From CATQHD01 sp965243165 (GTDB taxonomy: Bacteria > Actinomycetota > Acidimicrobiia > Spongiisociales > Spongiisociaceae), in the NCBI GenBank assembly GCA_965243165.1, contig OZ251535.1:992001-1056000 (forward strand): a stretch of 64,000 nt of DNA, in the 5' to 3' direction. This document shows, one piece after another, positions 41,068-49,682 of the stretch. Under the pieces are notes generated by a model that worked only from the letters and a program-made list of their open reading frames with translations, did no database searches and was not told the origin of the DNA. The first letter of the stretch is position 1. Each line of letters starts with the position of its first letter. Position numbers and translations under genes: made by a program.

Positions 41068-42495
41068 TCAACCGCAGAGCCGGCGGGCCAGGGGGGTGGG
41101 GTTGACGGCCTTCCCGCCCCCCGGGAGGAACTCCCAGTGCAGGTGCGGGATGTGGTCCGGGGAGTTGCCGGTGGTGCCTACGGCGCCCAGCAGATCGCCG
41201 GCCTGCACTTCTTGGCCCACCGAAAGGCCGGGGGCCCGGCTGTCGAGGTGGGCGTAGTAGTACTCGTCGCCTTTGGCGTCGGCCAGCCGCACCGTGATCC
41301 CGCCCAGGCCGCCGGTGTACAGGCGTTCGATCACCCCGTCGATCACCGCCACCACCGGGGTGCCGCGCGCCGCCATGAAGTCCACCCCTTCGTGGCGGCG
41401 CCCTCCTGAGCGGGGGGCGCCCCAGGTGTCGGTGAAGGTGTGGAAACCGTCCACCGGACACGTCATACCCGAGTCGGTCATGCCCTCGGGTTCCTGATCC
41501 GGTTCCGCCTCCTCTCCGCCGGGGGCGGCGGGTCCGTCGTCGGGCGGGGCGTTCGGTTCGGCGGCTGCGGCGGCGGGTTCGGTTGTGGTGGTGGGTTGGG
41601 CTGTGGTGGTGGGTTGGGCTGTGGTGGTGGTTTGTTGGGTGGTTGCGGCGGTGGTGGGTTGGGTTGCGGCGGTGGTTTGTTGGGTTGCGGCGGTGGTTTG
41701 TTGGGTGGTTGCGGCGGTGGTGGTGGTTTCGTTGGTGGTGGGTTGGATTGTGGTGGTGGTTTCGTTGGTGGTGGTTTCGGTTGCGGCGGCGCCCTGAGCG
41801 GCAGGTGCGGAGGCCGGTTGGGTTGTATCTGGGGAGGTGGATTGGCCGGCCGGCCGGGTTGCGGCGGTTGCGGCGGCGAGGGCTTCTTCCTCGGCTCTGG
41901 CCCGCTCTTCCTCTCTGATCCGCTCTTCCTCCAAGCGGTCCCGCAGCGCGAGATAGGCGGCCTGTCCCTCTTCGAGCCGCCTGTTCAGGTCGACGGCCAC
42001 TTCCTCGAAACGGACCAGCAGCTGTTCGTGCTCCTCCTTCTGGGACCGCAGCTCCCCGTCGGCCGCTTCCAGCCGGCGGTTCAGCGCTTCCAGCCCGTTG
42101 ACCAAGGCCCGATCCCGCACGCGGATGTCCATCAGGTACTCGGACCGGGTATCGAGAGCGGCGGGGGAGGGGGTGATGAAGAGGGAAGCGAGGCCGCCCT
42201 CGGCGCCGCTCATGTAGAGGTCGACGGCCCGGTCCCGGATCCGGCCGTTCAGCAGCCGCAGCTCCACCCCGTAGGCGGCTATCGAAGTTTCGAGCTGGTC
42301 GATCCCGGCTTGCAGCACCGCGTCCGCCGCCCAGGCCGCCTGGTACTGCTCGGTCAGCTCCTCCGACTCCGTCCGCAGCCGCTCCAACTCCGCCTCCGCC
42401 CCGGCCAGCTCCTCTTCATCGGTCTGGGCGGCCGACGGAACGATCGAAGATGCGGCCGTCAGCCACACCGCCAAGCCGATCTTCCAAGCCCTCAT
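41068..42495 (-). CDS. Secreted M23 peptidase with coiled-coil domain (EnvC/RipC-like)
   Basis: A 475-residue exported murein hydrolase or amidase activator. A signal peptide (residues 1-23, ending SAAQ) is followed by a long coiled coil (25-205), a Thr/Gln-rich repeat linker (220-310) and a C-terminal LytM/M23 domain. Zinc ligands appear intact: RRHEGVDFM (H-x-x-x-D), YYYAHLD and PHLHWEF. The coiled-coil plus M23 layout matches proteins gated by FtsEX at division. The linker DNA is repetitive and open in several frames. The fxsA gene lies seven bases upstream. Confidence 0.9.
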   Translation of the reverse strand: MRAWKIGLAVWLTAASSIVPSAAQTDEEELAGAEAELERLRTESEELTEQYQAAWAADAVLQAGIDQLETSIAAYGVELRLLNGRIRDRAVDLYMSGAEGGLASLFITPSPAALDTRSEYLMDIRVRDRALVNGLEALNRRLEAADGELRSQKEEHEQLLVRFEEVAVDLNRRLEEGQAAYLALRDRLEEERIREEERARAEEEALAAATAATRPAGQSTSPDTTQPASAPAAQGAAATETTTNETTTTIQPTTNETTTTAATTQQTTAATQQTTAATQPTTAATTQQTTTTAQPTTTAQPTTTTEPAAAAAEPNAPPDDGPAAPGGEEAEPDQEPEGMTDSGMTCPVDGFHTFTDTWGAPRSGGRRHEGVDFMAARGTPVVAVIDGVIERLYTGGLGGITVRLADAKGDEYYYAHLDSRAPGLSVGQEVQAGDLLGAVGTTGNSPDHIPHLHWEFLPGGGKAVNPTPLARRLCG

Positions 42496-42502
42496 CGGCC
42501 GC

Positions 42503-42877
42503 TCATTCGATGACGGTGACGCGGCGCTGGAGGAAGCGGTTCCCCAGCCGGCGCAGGCCCTCCCTCACGAAGGGGATCATGAGCAGGAGCCCGACCGCAT
42601 CGGTGAGGAAACCGGGGGTCAGCAGCAGGGCGCCCCCCATCAGCACCATCGCGCCATGCACCAGCTGCCGGCCCGGCGGCCGGCCCGCCGCCAATTCGCC
42701 CCGCACGGACTTCCACACCGCCAGGCCCTGCATGCGGAACAGGAAAGCCCCCGCCGCCGCGGTCATTACCACCCCGATCAGCAGCAGGCCGAGGCCGATC
42801 CGGTTCTGGACGTAGATGAACAACAGCAGCTCCAGAACAGGAACCACCAGGAAGGCGGCGGCCAGAAAAAATCCCAT
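42503..42877 (-). CDS. fxsA: FxsA family membrane protein
   Basis: A 124-residue inner-membrane protein. Seen: PVLELLLFIYVQNRIGLGLLLIGVVMTAAAGAFLFRMQG and GAMVLMGGALLLTPGFLTDAVGLLLMIP (in segments), the two halves that define FxsA. The E. coli member affects phage T7 exclusion by F plasmid; the general function is unknown. It appears co-transcribed with the M23 gene. Confidence 0.9.
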   Translation of the reverse strand: MGFFLAAAFLVVPVLELLLFIYVQNRIGLGLLLIGVVMTAAAGAFLFRMQGLAVWKSVRGELAAGRPPGRQLVHGAMVLMGGALLLTPGFLTDAVGLLLMIPFVREGLRRLGNRFLQRRVTVIE

Positions 42878-42937
42878 GAGGGCCAGCTTATCCGGCCGGT
42901 AACATCAACCTGATCATTCACGTAGGAGGCGATCTCG

Positions 42938-44293
42938 ATGAACCGGCTGCGCAGCCTGCCCTCCGTCGACGCCTTGGCCGGCCGCCTCGCCGCCGGGGCG
43001 GGGGCCGGTCTCCCTCCGCTGCTGACGGCAGAGGCGGCCCGCCGCAGCATCGACCGAGCCCGCGCGGCCGCCCTCGAGGGGAAGGATCTGGACCCCGAGG
43101 CGCTGGCCGTCCGAGAGGCGGAGCGCCTGGCCAGAACCAAGCTCCAGCGGGTGATCAACGCCACCGGGGTGCTGCTCCACACCAACCTCGGGCGGGCGCC
43201 CCTCCATCCCGAAGCCGCCGAAGCCGCCCGCCGGGCAGCCGCGGGATACGGCAACCTGGAGTTCGACCTCGCCGCAGGGCGGCGGGGGTCGAGAGGGGGG
43301 TATCTGAACCGTTTGCTGAGCCGGCTGACCGGGGCGGAGGCGGCGCTGGCCGTCAACAACAACGCCGCCGCCCTGTTCCTCGCCCTCCACGCCCTGGCGG
43401 CCGGAGGATCGGTCCCGGTGTCCCGGGGGGAGCTGATAGAGATAGGAGGGTCATACCGGCTGCCGGAGCTGATGGCCGCCTCCGGCGCCCGCCTGGCCGA
43501 GGTCGGCGCCACCAACCGCACCCGGATCGCCGATTACGAACAGGCCGCCGGGCCCGAGGCCCGGATGCTGTTGAAGGTCCATCCCTCCAACTACCGGGTG
43601 GTGGGCTTCACCGAAGAGGCGGGCTTGGAGGAGCTGGCCGCATTGGGGCGGCGGCGGGGCCTGCCGGTGGTGTTCGACGCGGGGAGCGGTCTGTTGGACG
43701 CCGGCGTTCCCTGGTGGGCCGGGCCGCCCCCCGCCTGGCTGGCCGGCGAGCCGGGGGTGCGCCAGTCGCTGGCGGCGGGGGCCGACCTGGTCCTCTTCTC
43801 CGGCGACAAGCTGTTCGGCGGATGCCAGGCGGGGGTGATCGTCGGCCGGGCCGAGGCGGTGGCCGGGCTCCGATCCTCCCCGGCGGCGAGGGCGGTGCGG
43901 ATCGACGCTCCTTCCATCGCCGCCCTGAGCCGGACCGCCGAGCTGTACGCCGAGGGAAGGGCCGCCGAGATTCCCTTCTGGCGTATGGCCGCCCTCCCGG
44001 TCGACCGGCTCCGCGATCGGCTGCGCCGGATCGCCCGGGCGGCGGGGGCGCCGGGGGAAGTGAGGATGTCGGAGGCGGTGATCGGGGCCGGGTCGGCGCC
44101 CGGAGGGGCGGTGCGGTCCCCGGCCCTGGTGCTCGAAGGGAGGGGGGAGGAGCTGTGGCCACGCCTGCTGGCGGCCCGCCCGGCGGTGGCGGCCCGCCGT
44201 TCGGCCGGAGATCTGCTGATCGACGTCAGGGCCGTCGCCGAGGAGGACGACGGGCTGGTGGCCGAGGCCTTGCGGAGCGCATGCCGGTCGTAG
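42938..44293 (+). CDS. selA: L-seryl-tRNA(Sec) selenium transferase
   Basis: A 451-residue PLP enzyme that converts seryl-tRNA(Sec) to selenocysteyl-tRNA(Sec) using selenophosphate. The N-terminal tRNA-binding domain includes LPSVDALAGR, then INATGVLLHTNLGRAPLH and NNNAAALFLALHALA. The PLP lysine is Lys291 in FSGDKLFGGCQAGV. The ATG has taggaggcgatctcg upstream. Its 3' end overlaps selB by 13 bases, so the two are made together. Confidence 0.96.
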   Translation: MNRLRSLPSVDALAGRLAAGAGAGLPPLLTAEAARRSIDRARAAALEGKDLDPEALAVREAERLARTKLQRVINATGVLLHTNLGRAPLHPEAAEAARRAAAGYGNLEFDLAAGRRGSRGGYLNRLLSRLTGAEAALAVNNNAAALFLALHALAAGGSVPVSRGELIEIGGSYRLPELMAASGARLAEVGATNRTRIADYEQAAGPEARMLLKVHPSNYRVVGFTEEAGLEELAALGRRRGLPVVFDAGSGLLDAGVPWWAGPPPAWLAGEPGVRQSLAAGADLVLFSGDKLFGGCQAGVIVGRAEAVAGLRSSPAARAVRIDAPSIAALSRTAELYAEGRAAEIPFWRMAALPVDRLRDRLRRIARAAGAPGEVRMSEAVIGAGSAPGGAVRSPALVLEGRGEELWPRLLAARPAVAARRSAGDLLIDVRAVAEEDDGLVAEALRSACRS

Positions 44294-46080
44294 GCACCGG
44301 CGGCCACGTCGACCACGGCAAATCCACCCTGGTGCAGGCGCTCACCGGGCGCGACCCCGACCGGTGGGCCGAGGAGAAGGAGCGCGGCCTCACCATCGAC
44401 CTGGGCTTCGCCTGGACGGAACTGGACGGGCGGGAGGTCTCCTTCGTGGACGTGCCCGGCCACGAGCGGTACATCAAGAACATGCTGGCGGGCACCGGCG
44501 GCTTCGACGTTGCTCTGCTGGCGGTGGCCGCCGACGAAGGGTGGATGCCGCAGTCGGAGGAGCACCTGGCGGTGCTGGACCTGCTCGGCGTCGAGCACGG
44601 GCTGACGGTCATCACCAAGGCCGACCGAGCCGATCCGGATCTGGTCGAGCTGGCCGCATTGGAGGCGGAAGAGCACCTGGCCGGCACCACCCTGGAAGGT
44701 TGCCCCGTCGTGGCGGTGTCGGCGGTGACCGGAGAGGGGATGGCCGAGCTGCGGGCCCTCCTGTCGGAGGTGCTGGCGGCGGCGCCCGAGGGGGCGGACG
44801 GCCGCACCAGGCTCTGGGTGGACCGGGTGTTTCCGGTGTCGGGGGCGGGCACGGTGGTGACCGGGACGCTGGCGGGCGGCCCGCTCTCGGTGGGGGATTC
44901 GGTGGAGGTGCTGCCCGCCCGCCTGCCCGGGCGGGTGCGCTCCCTCCAGTCCCACGAAACCGAGCGGCGGACGATCGCCCCCGGAAACAGGGCGGCGGCC
45001 GGGATAGCCGGGCTGGACCGCCGCCTGGTGACCCGGGGGTCCATGCTCGGCCGTCCGGGGGAGTGGGCGCCTACCAGGCGCTTCTTGGCGGCGGTCCGGT
45101 CCGCCCGTTACGTGAAGAGGCCGCTCTCCCGGCGGGGCGCCTACCAGCTTCATCTCGGCAGCGGGGCCTGGCCGGTGAGCCTGGTGACGGCCGGGCCGAT
45201 CGGGGGGGAGGAGACCGCGGCGGTGCTGCGCACCGAACGGCCGGTTCCCGTCCAGATGGGCGACCGTTTCGTGCTCCGGGACGTGGGGAGGCGGTTGATC
45301 GCGGCCGGGGGGAGGGTGTTGGAGCCCGTTGCCCCGCGCAAGGGGCGGGCCGCCCGCCGGGCCGCTTCGCTGCTCTATCCGGTGCTCGACCGCAGCCCGG
45401 CCCGCCGGGCCGCGGCTCTGCTGGAGTTGAGGGGCAGCGAGCGTCCGGAGGTGCTGGCCGCCCACTCGGGGGGAGGGGTTCCCGAAGGGGCGCCGGCGGC
45501 CGGGGAGCAGGTCATGGCGGCCGGGTACGCCGCCCGTCTGGCCGGAGAGGCGCGCCGCCTCACTGCCCGGTTCCACGCCGACCATCCGCTGCGCCCCGGG
45601 ATTCCCAAGGCCAGCCTGGCCAGCCGGCTGGGGGTGGACCTCGGCGCCCTGGATGCGGTGTTGGACGCGGCCGAGGGTCTGGCGCCGCAGGGGGCGATGG
45701 TGGCGCAAGAGGGGTTCTCCCCCGTCCTGAGCGAGGACGACGAGGCCGAGTGGCGCCGGATCGAGGCGGCGCTGGAGGAAGCGGGGCCGCTGGCGCCGAG
45801 GCTCAAGGAGCTGTCCGCCGCCCCCGAGCTGCTCTACGCCTTGGTCAGGGAGGGCCGCTTGGTGCGCGTCTCCGAGGATCTGGTCTATCTGCCGAGCCAG
45901 GTCGAGGCGCTGGTTGCCCGGCTGCCGGAGCTCCCGCCCCGCTTCACCGTGGCGGCCTTCCGCGACCTGACCGGCCTGACCCGCAAGTACGCGGTGCCCC
46001 TGTTGGAGTGGATGGACCGGGCCGGGATAACGGTGCGCAACGGGGATGAACGCTCGATCGGGGCCGGGCGGAAGCCCTGA
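44281..46080 (+). CDS. selB: Selenocysteine-specific elongation factor
   Basis: A 599-residue GTPase that brings selenocysteyl-tRNA to UGA codons preceded by a SECIS hairpin. Near the N-terminus are GGHVDHGKST (residues 7-16), RGLTIDLGFAW, DVPGHERYIKNML and TKAD; domains II and III follow. The C-terminal third contains winged-helix units that bind the SECIS RNA. The ATG at 44281 lies inside selA. A selenium system is thus encoded, but no selD or tRNA-Sec is in the window. Confidence 0.96.
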   Translation: MPVVGTGGHVDHGKSTLVQALTGRDPDRWAEEKERGLTIDLGFAWTELDGREVSFVDVPGHERYIKNMLAGTGGFDVALLAVAADEGWMPQSEEHLAVLDLLGVEHGLTVITKADRADPDLVELAALEAEEHLAGTTLEGCPVVAVSAVTGEGMAELRALLSEVLAAAPEGADGRTRLWVDRVFPVSGAGTVVTGTLAGGPLSVGDSVEVLPARLPGRVRSLQSHETERRTIAPGNRAAAGIAGLDRRLVTRGSMLGRPGEWAPTRRFLAAVRSARYVKRPLSRRGAYQLHLGSGAWPVSLVTAGPIGGEETAAVLRTERPVPVQMGDRFVLRDVGRRLIAAGGRVLEPVAPRKGRAARRAASLLYPVLDRSPARRAAALLELRGSERPEVLAAHSGGGVPEGAPAAGEQVMAAGYAARLAGEARRLTARFHADHPLRPGIPKASLASRLGVDLGALDAVLDAAEGLAPQGAMVAQEGFSPVLSEDDEAEWRRIEAALEEAGPLAPRLKELSAAPELLYALVREGRLVRVSEDLVYLPSQVEALVARLPELPPRFTVAAFRDLTGLTRKYAVPLLEWMDRAGITVRNGDERSIGAGRKP

Positions 46081-46096
46081 GGGACGGGCGGGGCGT

Positions 46097-46345
46097 TCAG
46101 ACGGCGGCCAGGAGCTGCCTCCGCTCCAATTCGGTGCAGCCGCCCCAGATACCGTATGGTTCTTTGATCTGCAGGGCGTACTCGAGGCACTCCTTCCTGA
46201 CCTCGCAGGCGTTGCAGACCGCCCTGGCCCGGGCTTCCCTTCGCTCGCGGTCGTCCTTGCGTTCGAAAGTGGTGGGGGGGAAGAAAAGGTGAGAGAAGTT
46301 GTTGCGGCACCTGGCGTGCAGATGCCACGAGTCTTCATAGGTCAC
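46097..46345 (-). CDS. WhiB family iron-sulfur transcriptional regulator (second)
   Basis: An 82-residue WhiB protein. The cluster ligands are Cys13 (ARCRN) and Cys44, Cys47, Cys53 (VCNACEVRKEC), followed by PYGIWGGCTELERRQLL. It resembles the WhiB2 type linked to division and sporulation in other actinobacteria, but the assignment is tentative. The GTG at 46345 has gggagg nine bases upstream. It lies 84 bases downstream of the nfeD-like gene on the same strand. Confidence 0.92.
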   Translation of the reverse strand: MTYEDSWHLHARCRNNFSHLFFPPTTFERKDDRERREARARAVCNACEVRKECLEYALQIKEPYGIWGGCTELERRQLLAAV

Positions 46346-46429
46346 GGTGGGCAGCCTCCCTACTCCGCATCGACTGTTTCCCGAGTAAAAATTACCACCG
46401 GACGCCGGGGTCGGGCGGGGGAGAAGGGG

Positions 46430-47773
46430 CTATTTCTCCGGGTTTTTTTCGCGCACCGCGCACGAAGCCGGGTCTGAGGGCGAGGAGGGGGGTTCCGCCG
46501 CCTCTCCGGAGGGTTCCACTTCCAGGATCAGGCCTTCCAGCCCCCGCACCGAAACCGGGTCCCCCGGTTCGATCCGCGCCTCGCGGTGGGCGGTCGCCTT
46601 CCAGCGGGCGCCGTCCACCTCGGCCACCCCGTCGGGGCCGAAGGCGGTGACGGCCCGCCCCCGCCGCCCCACCAGGTAGCCCCGTCCGATGGTGGGGGTG
46701 GAGAAGCGGGCCCTGACCACGGTCCGCATCGCCAGCGCGTAGAAGAGGGCCGCCGAGACCGTGATCACCAGCACGATCCCCCAGGAGGGGGTGATCTGAG
46801 GGGCGGCGTCGGTGAAATACAGGCCGCCCAGGAACAGGGAGGCGGCCCCCGCGGCGGTTAGAGCTCCGGTGCGGCCCCGCTGGAAGTCGGCCGTCATCAG
46901 CAAGATTCCGGCCAGGACGGCCGCCGTCGCCCAGCCCCGCAGCGGGAGGGCGGAGAGGCCGTACCCTCCGATCAGCAGGAGGACGGCGGCGGAGGCGGCG
47001 GAGGCCCCGGGGCCGAGCGCGTAGTACTCGAAGACCGCCGCCGCCAGTCCGGCTACCAAGAAGAACAGGGCGGCTTCGGCGCCGGCGGAGGCCCGCAGCA
47101 GCCGGATCCCGAGGTCCGGCTCGGAGAACAGGGTCGGCGCCGCCGCCGACCCGCCGTCCGTGCGGCGCAGGGTGCCCAGGGCGGTCATGGCGCCCCGGAC
47201 CGGGACGCTCCGTCCGTCCATCTCCACCAGCAGGTTGTTGATCGACGGCGCCGCGATGTCGACCAAGCCGTCGATGGGTCCTTCGACGGTGACCGCCCGG
47301 TCGCCGTACTCGGCCGGAGGGGCGGCCGGCCCGGATGAGGGCGGCCCGCCCGCCACCGCCGGGAAGGCGTAACCCAGCTCGGCGCCCGGCGCGGCGGCCT
47401 TGATGGGGGCCGCCGCCAGCAGGTGCAGGGCGCCGCCGTAGGCCGCCGCCGGGGCCGGCCCCACCCACACCGCCAGCGGCAGGGGGGGGTCGGCGATGCG
47501 GGCGGCCAGCTGATAGACCTCGTCCGTCAGGGCGGCGCGCGAGTCGAGCTGGACGACTGCGGCCGCGGCGCCGGCTTCGGCGGCGGCGTCGATGCGGCGG
47601 GAAACGAAATCGACCGCCCACCGGTCGAGGTTCCCCTCGACCGCGATGATCTCTATGTGCCCACCCTCCTCGACCGGGGCCGCCTCTCCGCAGGCGAGGA
47701 GGGCGGCGGCGGCCAAGAGCGCGAGGGGGGCCAAGGTTCGAAGCTTCACAGCATCGGCGATGTTACCCCTCAT
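46430..47773 (-). CDS. NfeD-like membrane protein with degenerate ClpP-type domain
   Basis: A 447-residue protein. The signal peptide ends in LLAC, a lipobox. The N-terminal half has a ClpP/crotonase-like fold (IEIIAVEGNLDRWAVDFVSRRIDAA, VVQLDSRAAL), but the usual catalytic Ser-Lys pattern is not clear. Four to five transmembrane helices follow, and the end is an OB-fold NfeD domain (IGRGYLVGRRGRAVTAFGPDGVAEVDGARW). NfeD proteins work with membrane-raft organising stomatins; no stomatin gene is adjacent. A GTG at 47749 is an alternative start. Confidence 0.8.
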   Translation of the reverse strand: MRGNIADAVKLRTLAPLALLAAAALLACGEAAPVEEGGHIEIIAVEGNLDRWAVDFVSRRIDAAAEAGAAAAVVQLDSRAALTDEVYQLAARIADPPLPLAVWVGPAPAAAYGGALHLLAAAPIKAAAPGAELGYAFPAVAGGPPSSGPAAPPAEYGDRAVTVEGPIDGLVDIAAPSINNLLVEMDGRSVPVRGAMTALGTLRRTDGGSAAAPTLFSEPDLGIRLLRASAGAEAALFFLVAGLAAAVFEYYALGPGASAASAAVLLLIGGYGLSALPLRGWATAAVLAGILLMTADFQRGRTGALTAAGAASLFLGGLYFTDAAPQITPSWGIVLVITVSAALFYALAMRTVVRARFSTPTIGRGYLVGRRGRAVTAFGPDGVAEVDGARWKATAHREARIEPGDPVSVRGLEGLILEVEPSGEAAEPPSSPSDPASCAVREKNPEK

Positions 47774-47837
47774 GCTTCACGCCCCCCGCGGGCGGGGCGC
47801 GGTCCGCCGCCCCGCGGGAGCGGCTACAGTTGCGGGC

Positions 47838-48194
47838 GTGAAGGTGCTGGTGGTGTCCGACGCCTCGTGGGTGCTGAACCAGGTGAAGGCCGCGCTCAGC
47901 GGGTCGGGTGACATCGTCGAGGCGGCCGACCCCCGCCGGGCTGAACAGGCGGCCGAGCGGGCGGAGGCGGCGGTGATCGACATGCAGGTCGGTTCGATGG
48001 GCGGCATGGCCCTGACCCGCGCCCTGAAGAGCGCCCTCCCCGGCGGGGCCCCCATCGTGCTGTTGCTGGACCGCCGGGCCGACCGGTTCATCGCCAAGCG
48101 GGCCGGGGCCGACGCCTGGCTGCTCAAACCCTTCAGCGCCCAGGCTTTGCGTTCGGCGCTGGCTTCTGCCCGTCCGGCGGGGGCGGCAGGCTGA
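47838..48194 (+). CDS. Stand-alone response regulator receiver domain
   Basis: A 118-residue single-domain receiver. Seen: VKVLVVSDASWVLNQVKAAL, the likely phospho-acceptor Asp in AVIDMQVGSMGG, and the conserved Lys in WLLKPFSAQAL. The acidic pair before the phospho-site is reduced to one Asp (VVSDAS), so phosphorylation may be weak. There is no output domain or histidine kinase nearby. The start GTG at 47838 is divergent from the nfeD-like gene. Confidence 0.8.
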   Translation: MKVLVVSDASWVLNQVKAALSGSGDIVEAADPRRAEQAAERAEAAVIDMQVGSMGGMALTRALKSALPGGAPIVLLLDRRADRFIAKRAGADAWLLKPFSAQALRSALASARPAGAAG

Positions 48195-48273
48195 CCGACC
48201 CGCCCGATCCGACCCGTCTCCCGGGCCGTCTTCTCCGGCGTCCGCACGGCGAAGGCCGCGTGAGGATGCTGGC

Positions 48274-49536
48274 ATGACCCTCTCGCATCGGCTGATTCTG
48301 CTGGCGGTGTTCGGCGTCTGCCTGCTGGCGTCCGGGTTTCTCTCCGGCAGCGAGACCGCCTTCACCGCCCTTCCGAAGGAACGCCTTCCCCAGCTGGCCG
48401 GCGCCGGGCGGCGGGGCCGCCTGCTGGAGAAGTTGGTGAAAGACCTGGAGGGGACGATCGGGGTCATCCTCGTGGCCAACAACTTCGTGAACATCCTGGC
48501 CACCTCGGTGGCCGCCCTCTTGGCGATCGGGCTGGTGGGGGAGAGCCTGGGAACCGCCCTGTCGACCGTGTCGGTGACCATCCTCGTGCTCGTGTTCGGG
48601 GAGGTGACCCCCAAGATGCTGGCCGCCCGGCACCCCGAACGGTACGGGTCGGCGGCCGCCGGGCCGGTATGGGCGCTGAGGGCGGCGCTGCGGCCCGTCT
48701 CCCGGCTGTTCACGGGGGCGGGCCGGGCCCTCATCCGCCTGCTCCGGGCGCCGCCCCCCGAGGCCCAGGGCGCCACCCTGGCCGATGTCCGGGCCCTGGC
48801 CATCCTCGGGGAGCGGAGCGGCGAGATCGAGCCGGGGGAGAGGGAGATCATCGAGCGGCTGTTCGAGACCGCCGACCAGCCGGTGCGGGATGTGATGACC
48901 CCCCGGATGGACATGGTTACCCTCGCCCTGCCGGTGGCGGCGGATGCGGTGCGGGCGGCGGCGGCCGGCACCGCCCACTCCCGGTTTCCGGTGGTGGGCG
49001 AGGATGGAAATCCCGATTCGATACGGGGCATTCTCCACGCCAAAGACGTCCTTATCCGGGGCGGCGCCCTGACCGAAGACGAGGTGGCGGCCCTGCTGCG
49101 GCCCCCCCATTACGTTCCGGAGAGCGCCCCGGTGATGAGGGTGCTCAACGACCTGAGATCGCGCCGCACCGGAATGGCGGTGGTGATGGACGAGCACGGG
49201 GGGGTGGAGGGGCTGGTGACGGTCAAAGACCTGGTGGGGGAGCTGGTGGGTCAGCTGCAGGACGAATACGATCCGCGGGCGCCGGTGATCCTGCCGGTGG
49301 GCAGGGGCGTCTGGCTGGCCGACGGGCGCGCCCCCGTCGACGACCTCGAGGCCGCTGCGGGCGTGCGGGTCGAGGACGGCCCCTACTCCACGGCGGCGGG
49401 GCTGTTCCTGTACCTGTCCGGCCGCATCCCGGCGGCGGGGGACGAGGTGGAATACGGCGGCCTTGCCCTCACCGTGCTGGCCATGGACCGCCGCCAGATC
49501 GCCAAGCTCCGGGTGCAGAGGCGGCCGCCGGAATAG
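48274..49536 (+). CDS. CNNM/CorC (HlyC/CorC) family membrane protein
   Basis: A 420-residue membrane protein of the CNNM/CorC type linked to magnesium or other cation efflux. The N-terminal DUF21 membrane domain has SGSETAFTALPKERL and VANNFVNILATSVAALLA with GEVTPKML. A pair of CBS domains follows (VRDVMTPRMDMVTLAL, MAVVMDEHGGVEGLVTVKDLVGELVG), and a C-terminal CorC/HlyC domain ends the protein. The start is ATG 48274. The tRNA-Pro gene lies 35 bases downstream. Confidence 0.92.
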   Translation: MTLSHRLILLAVFGVCLLASGFLSGSETAFTALPKERLPQLAGAGRRGRLLEKLVKDLEGTIGVILVANNFVNILATSVAALLAIGLVGESLGTALSTVSVTILVLVFGEVTPKMLAARHPERYGSAAAGPVWALRAALRPVSRLFTGAGRALIRLLRAPPPEAQGATLADVRALAILGERSGEIEPGEREIIERLFETADQPVRDVMTPRMDMVTLALPVAADAVRAAAAGTAHSRFPVVGEDGNPDSIRGILHAKDVLIRGGALTEDEVAALLRPPHYVPESAPVMRVLNDLRSRRTGMAVVMDEHGGVEGLVTVKDLVGELVGQLQDEYDPRAPVILPVGRGVWLADGRAPVDDLEAAAGVRVEDGPYSTAAGLFLYLSGRIPAAGDEVEYGGLALTVLAMDRRQIAKLRVQRRPPE

Positions 49537-49571
49537 AGTTTCCGTCCGTATGGGGGTACACTCCCCCGCAG

Positions 49572-49648
49572 CGGGCAGTGGCGCAGCTTGGCAGCGCGCT
49601 TCGTTCGGGACGAAGAGGCCGCGGGTTCAAATCCCGCCTGCCCGACCA
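49572..49648 (+). tRNA. tRNA-Pro (CGG)
   Basis: The acceptor cgggcag pairs with ctgcccg, the anticodon stem cttcg/cgaag holds the loop ttcggga with CGG at 49606-49608, and the T-loop is ttcaaat. CCA is encoded at 49646-49648, unlike the three tRNAs at 28 kb. Confidence 0.95.
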
Positions 49649-49682
49649 TCACCCCGGGGCAAGGGCCTGCCCCCCGGGGGGC

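Noticed and set aside
41583..41918. Trp/Val-rich plus-strand frames that look like membrane proteins
   Set aside because: They are the reverse of the Thr/Gln-rich linker of the M23 peptidase.
42878..42937. A tRNA-Sec or SECIS element next to selA
   Set aside because: The 60-base gap is too short for tRNA-Sec, and no long extra arm or UGA-containing gene is seen there.
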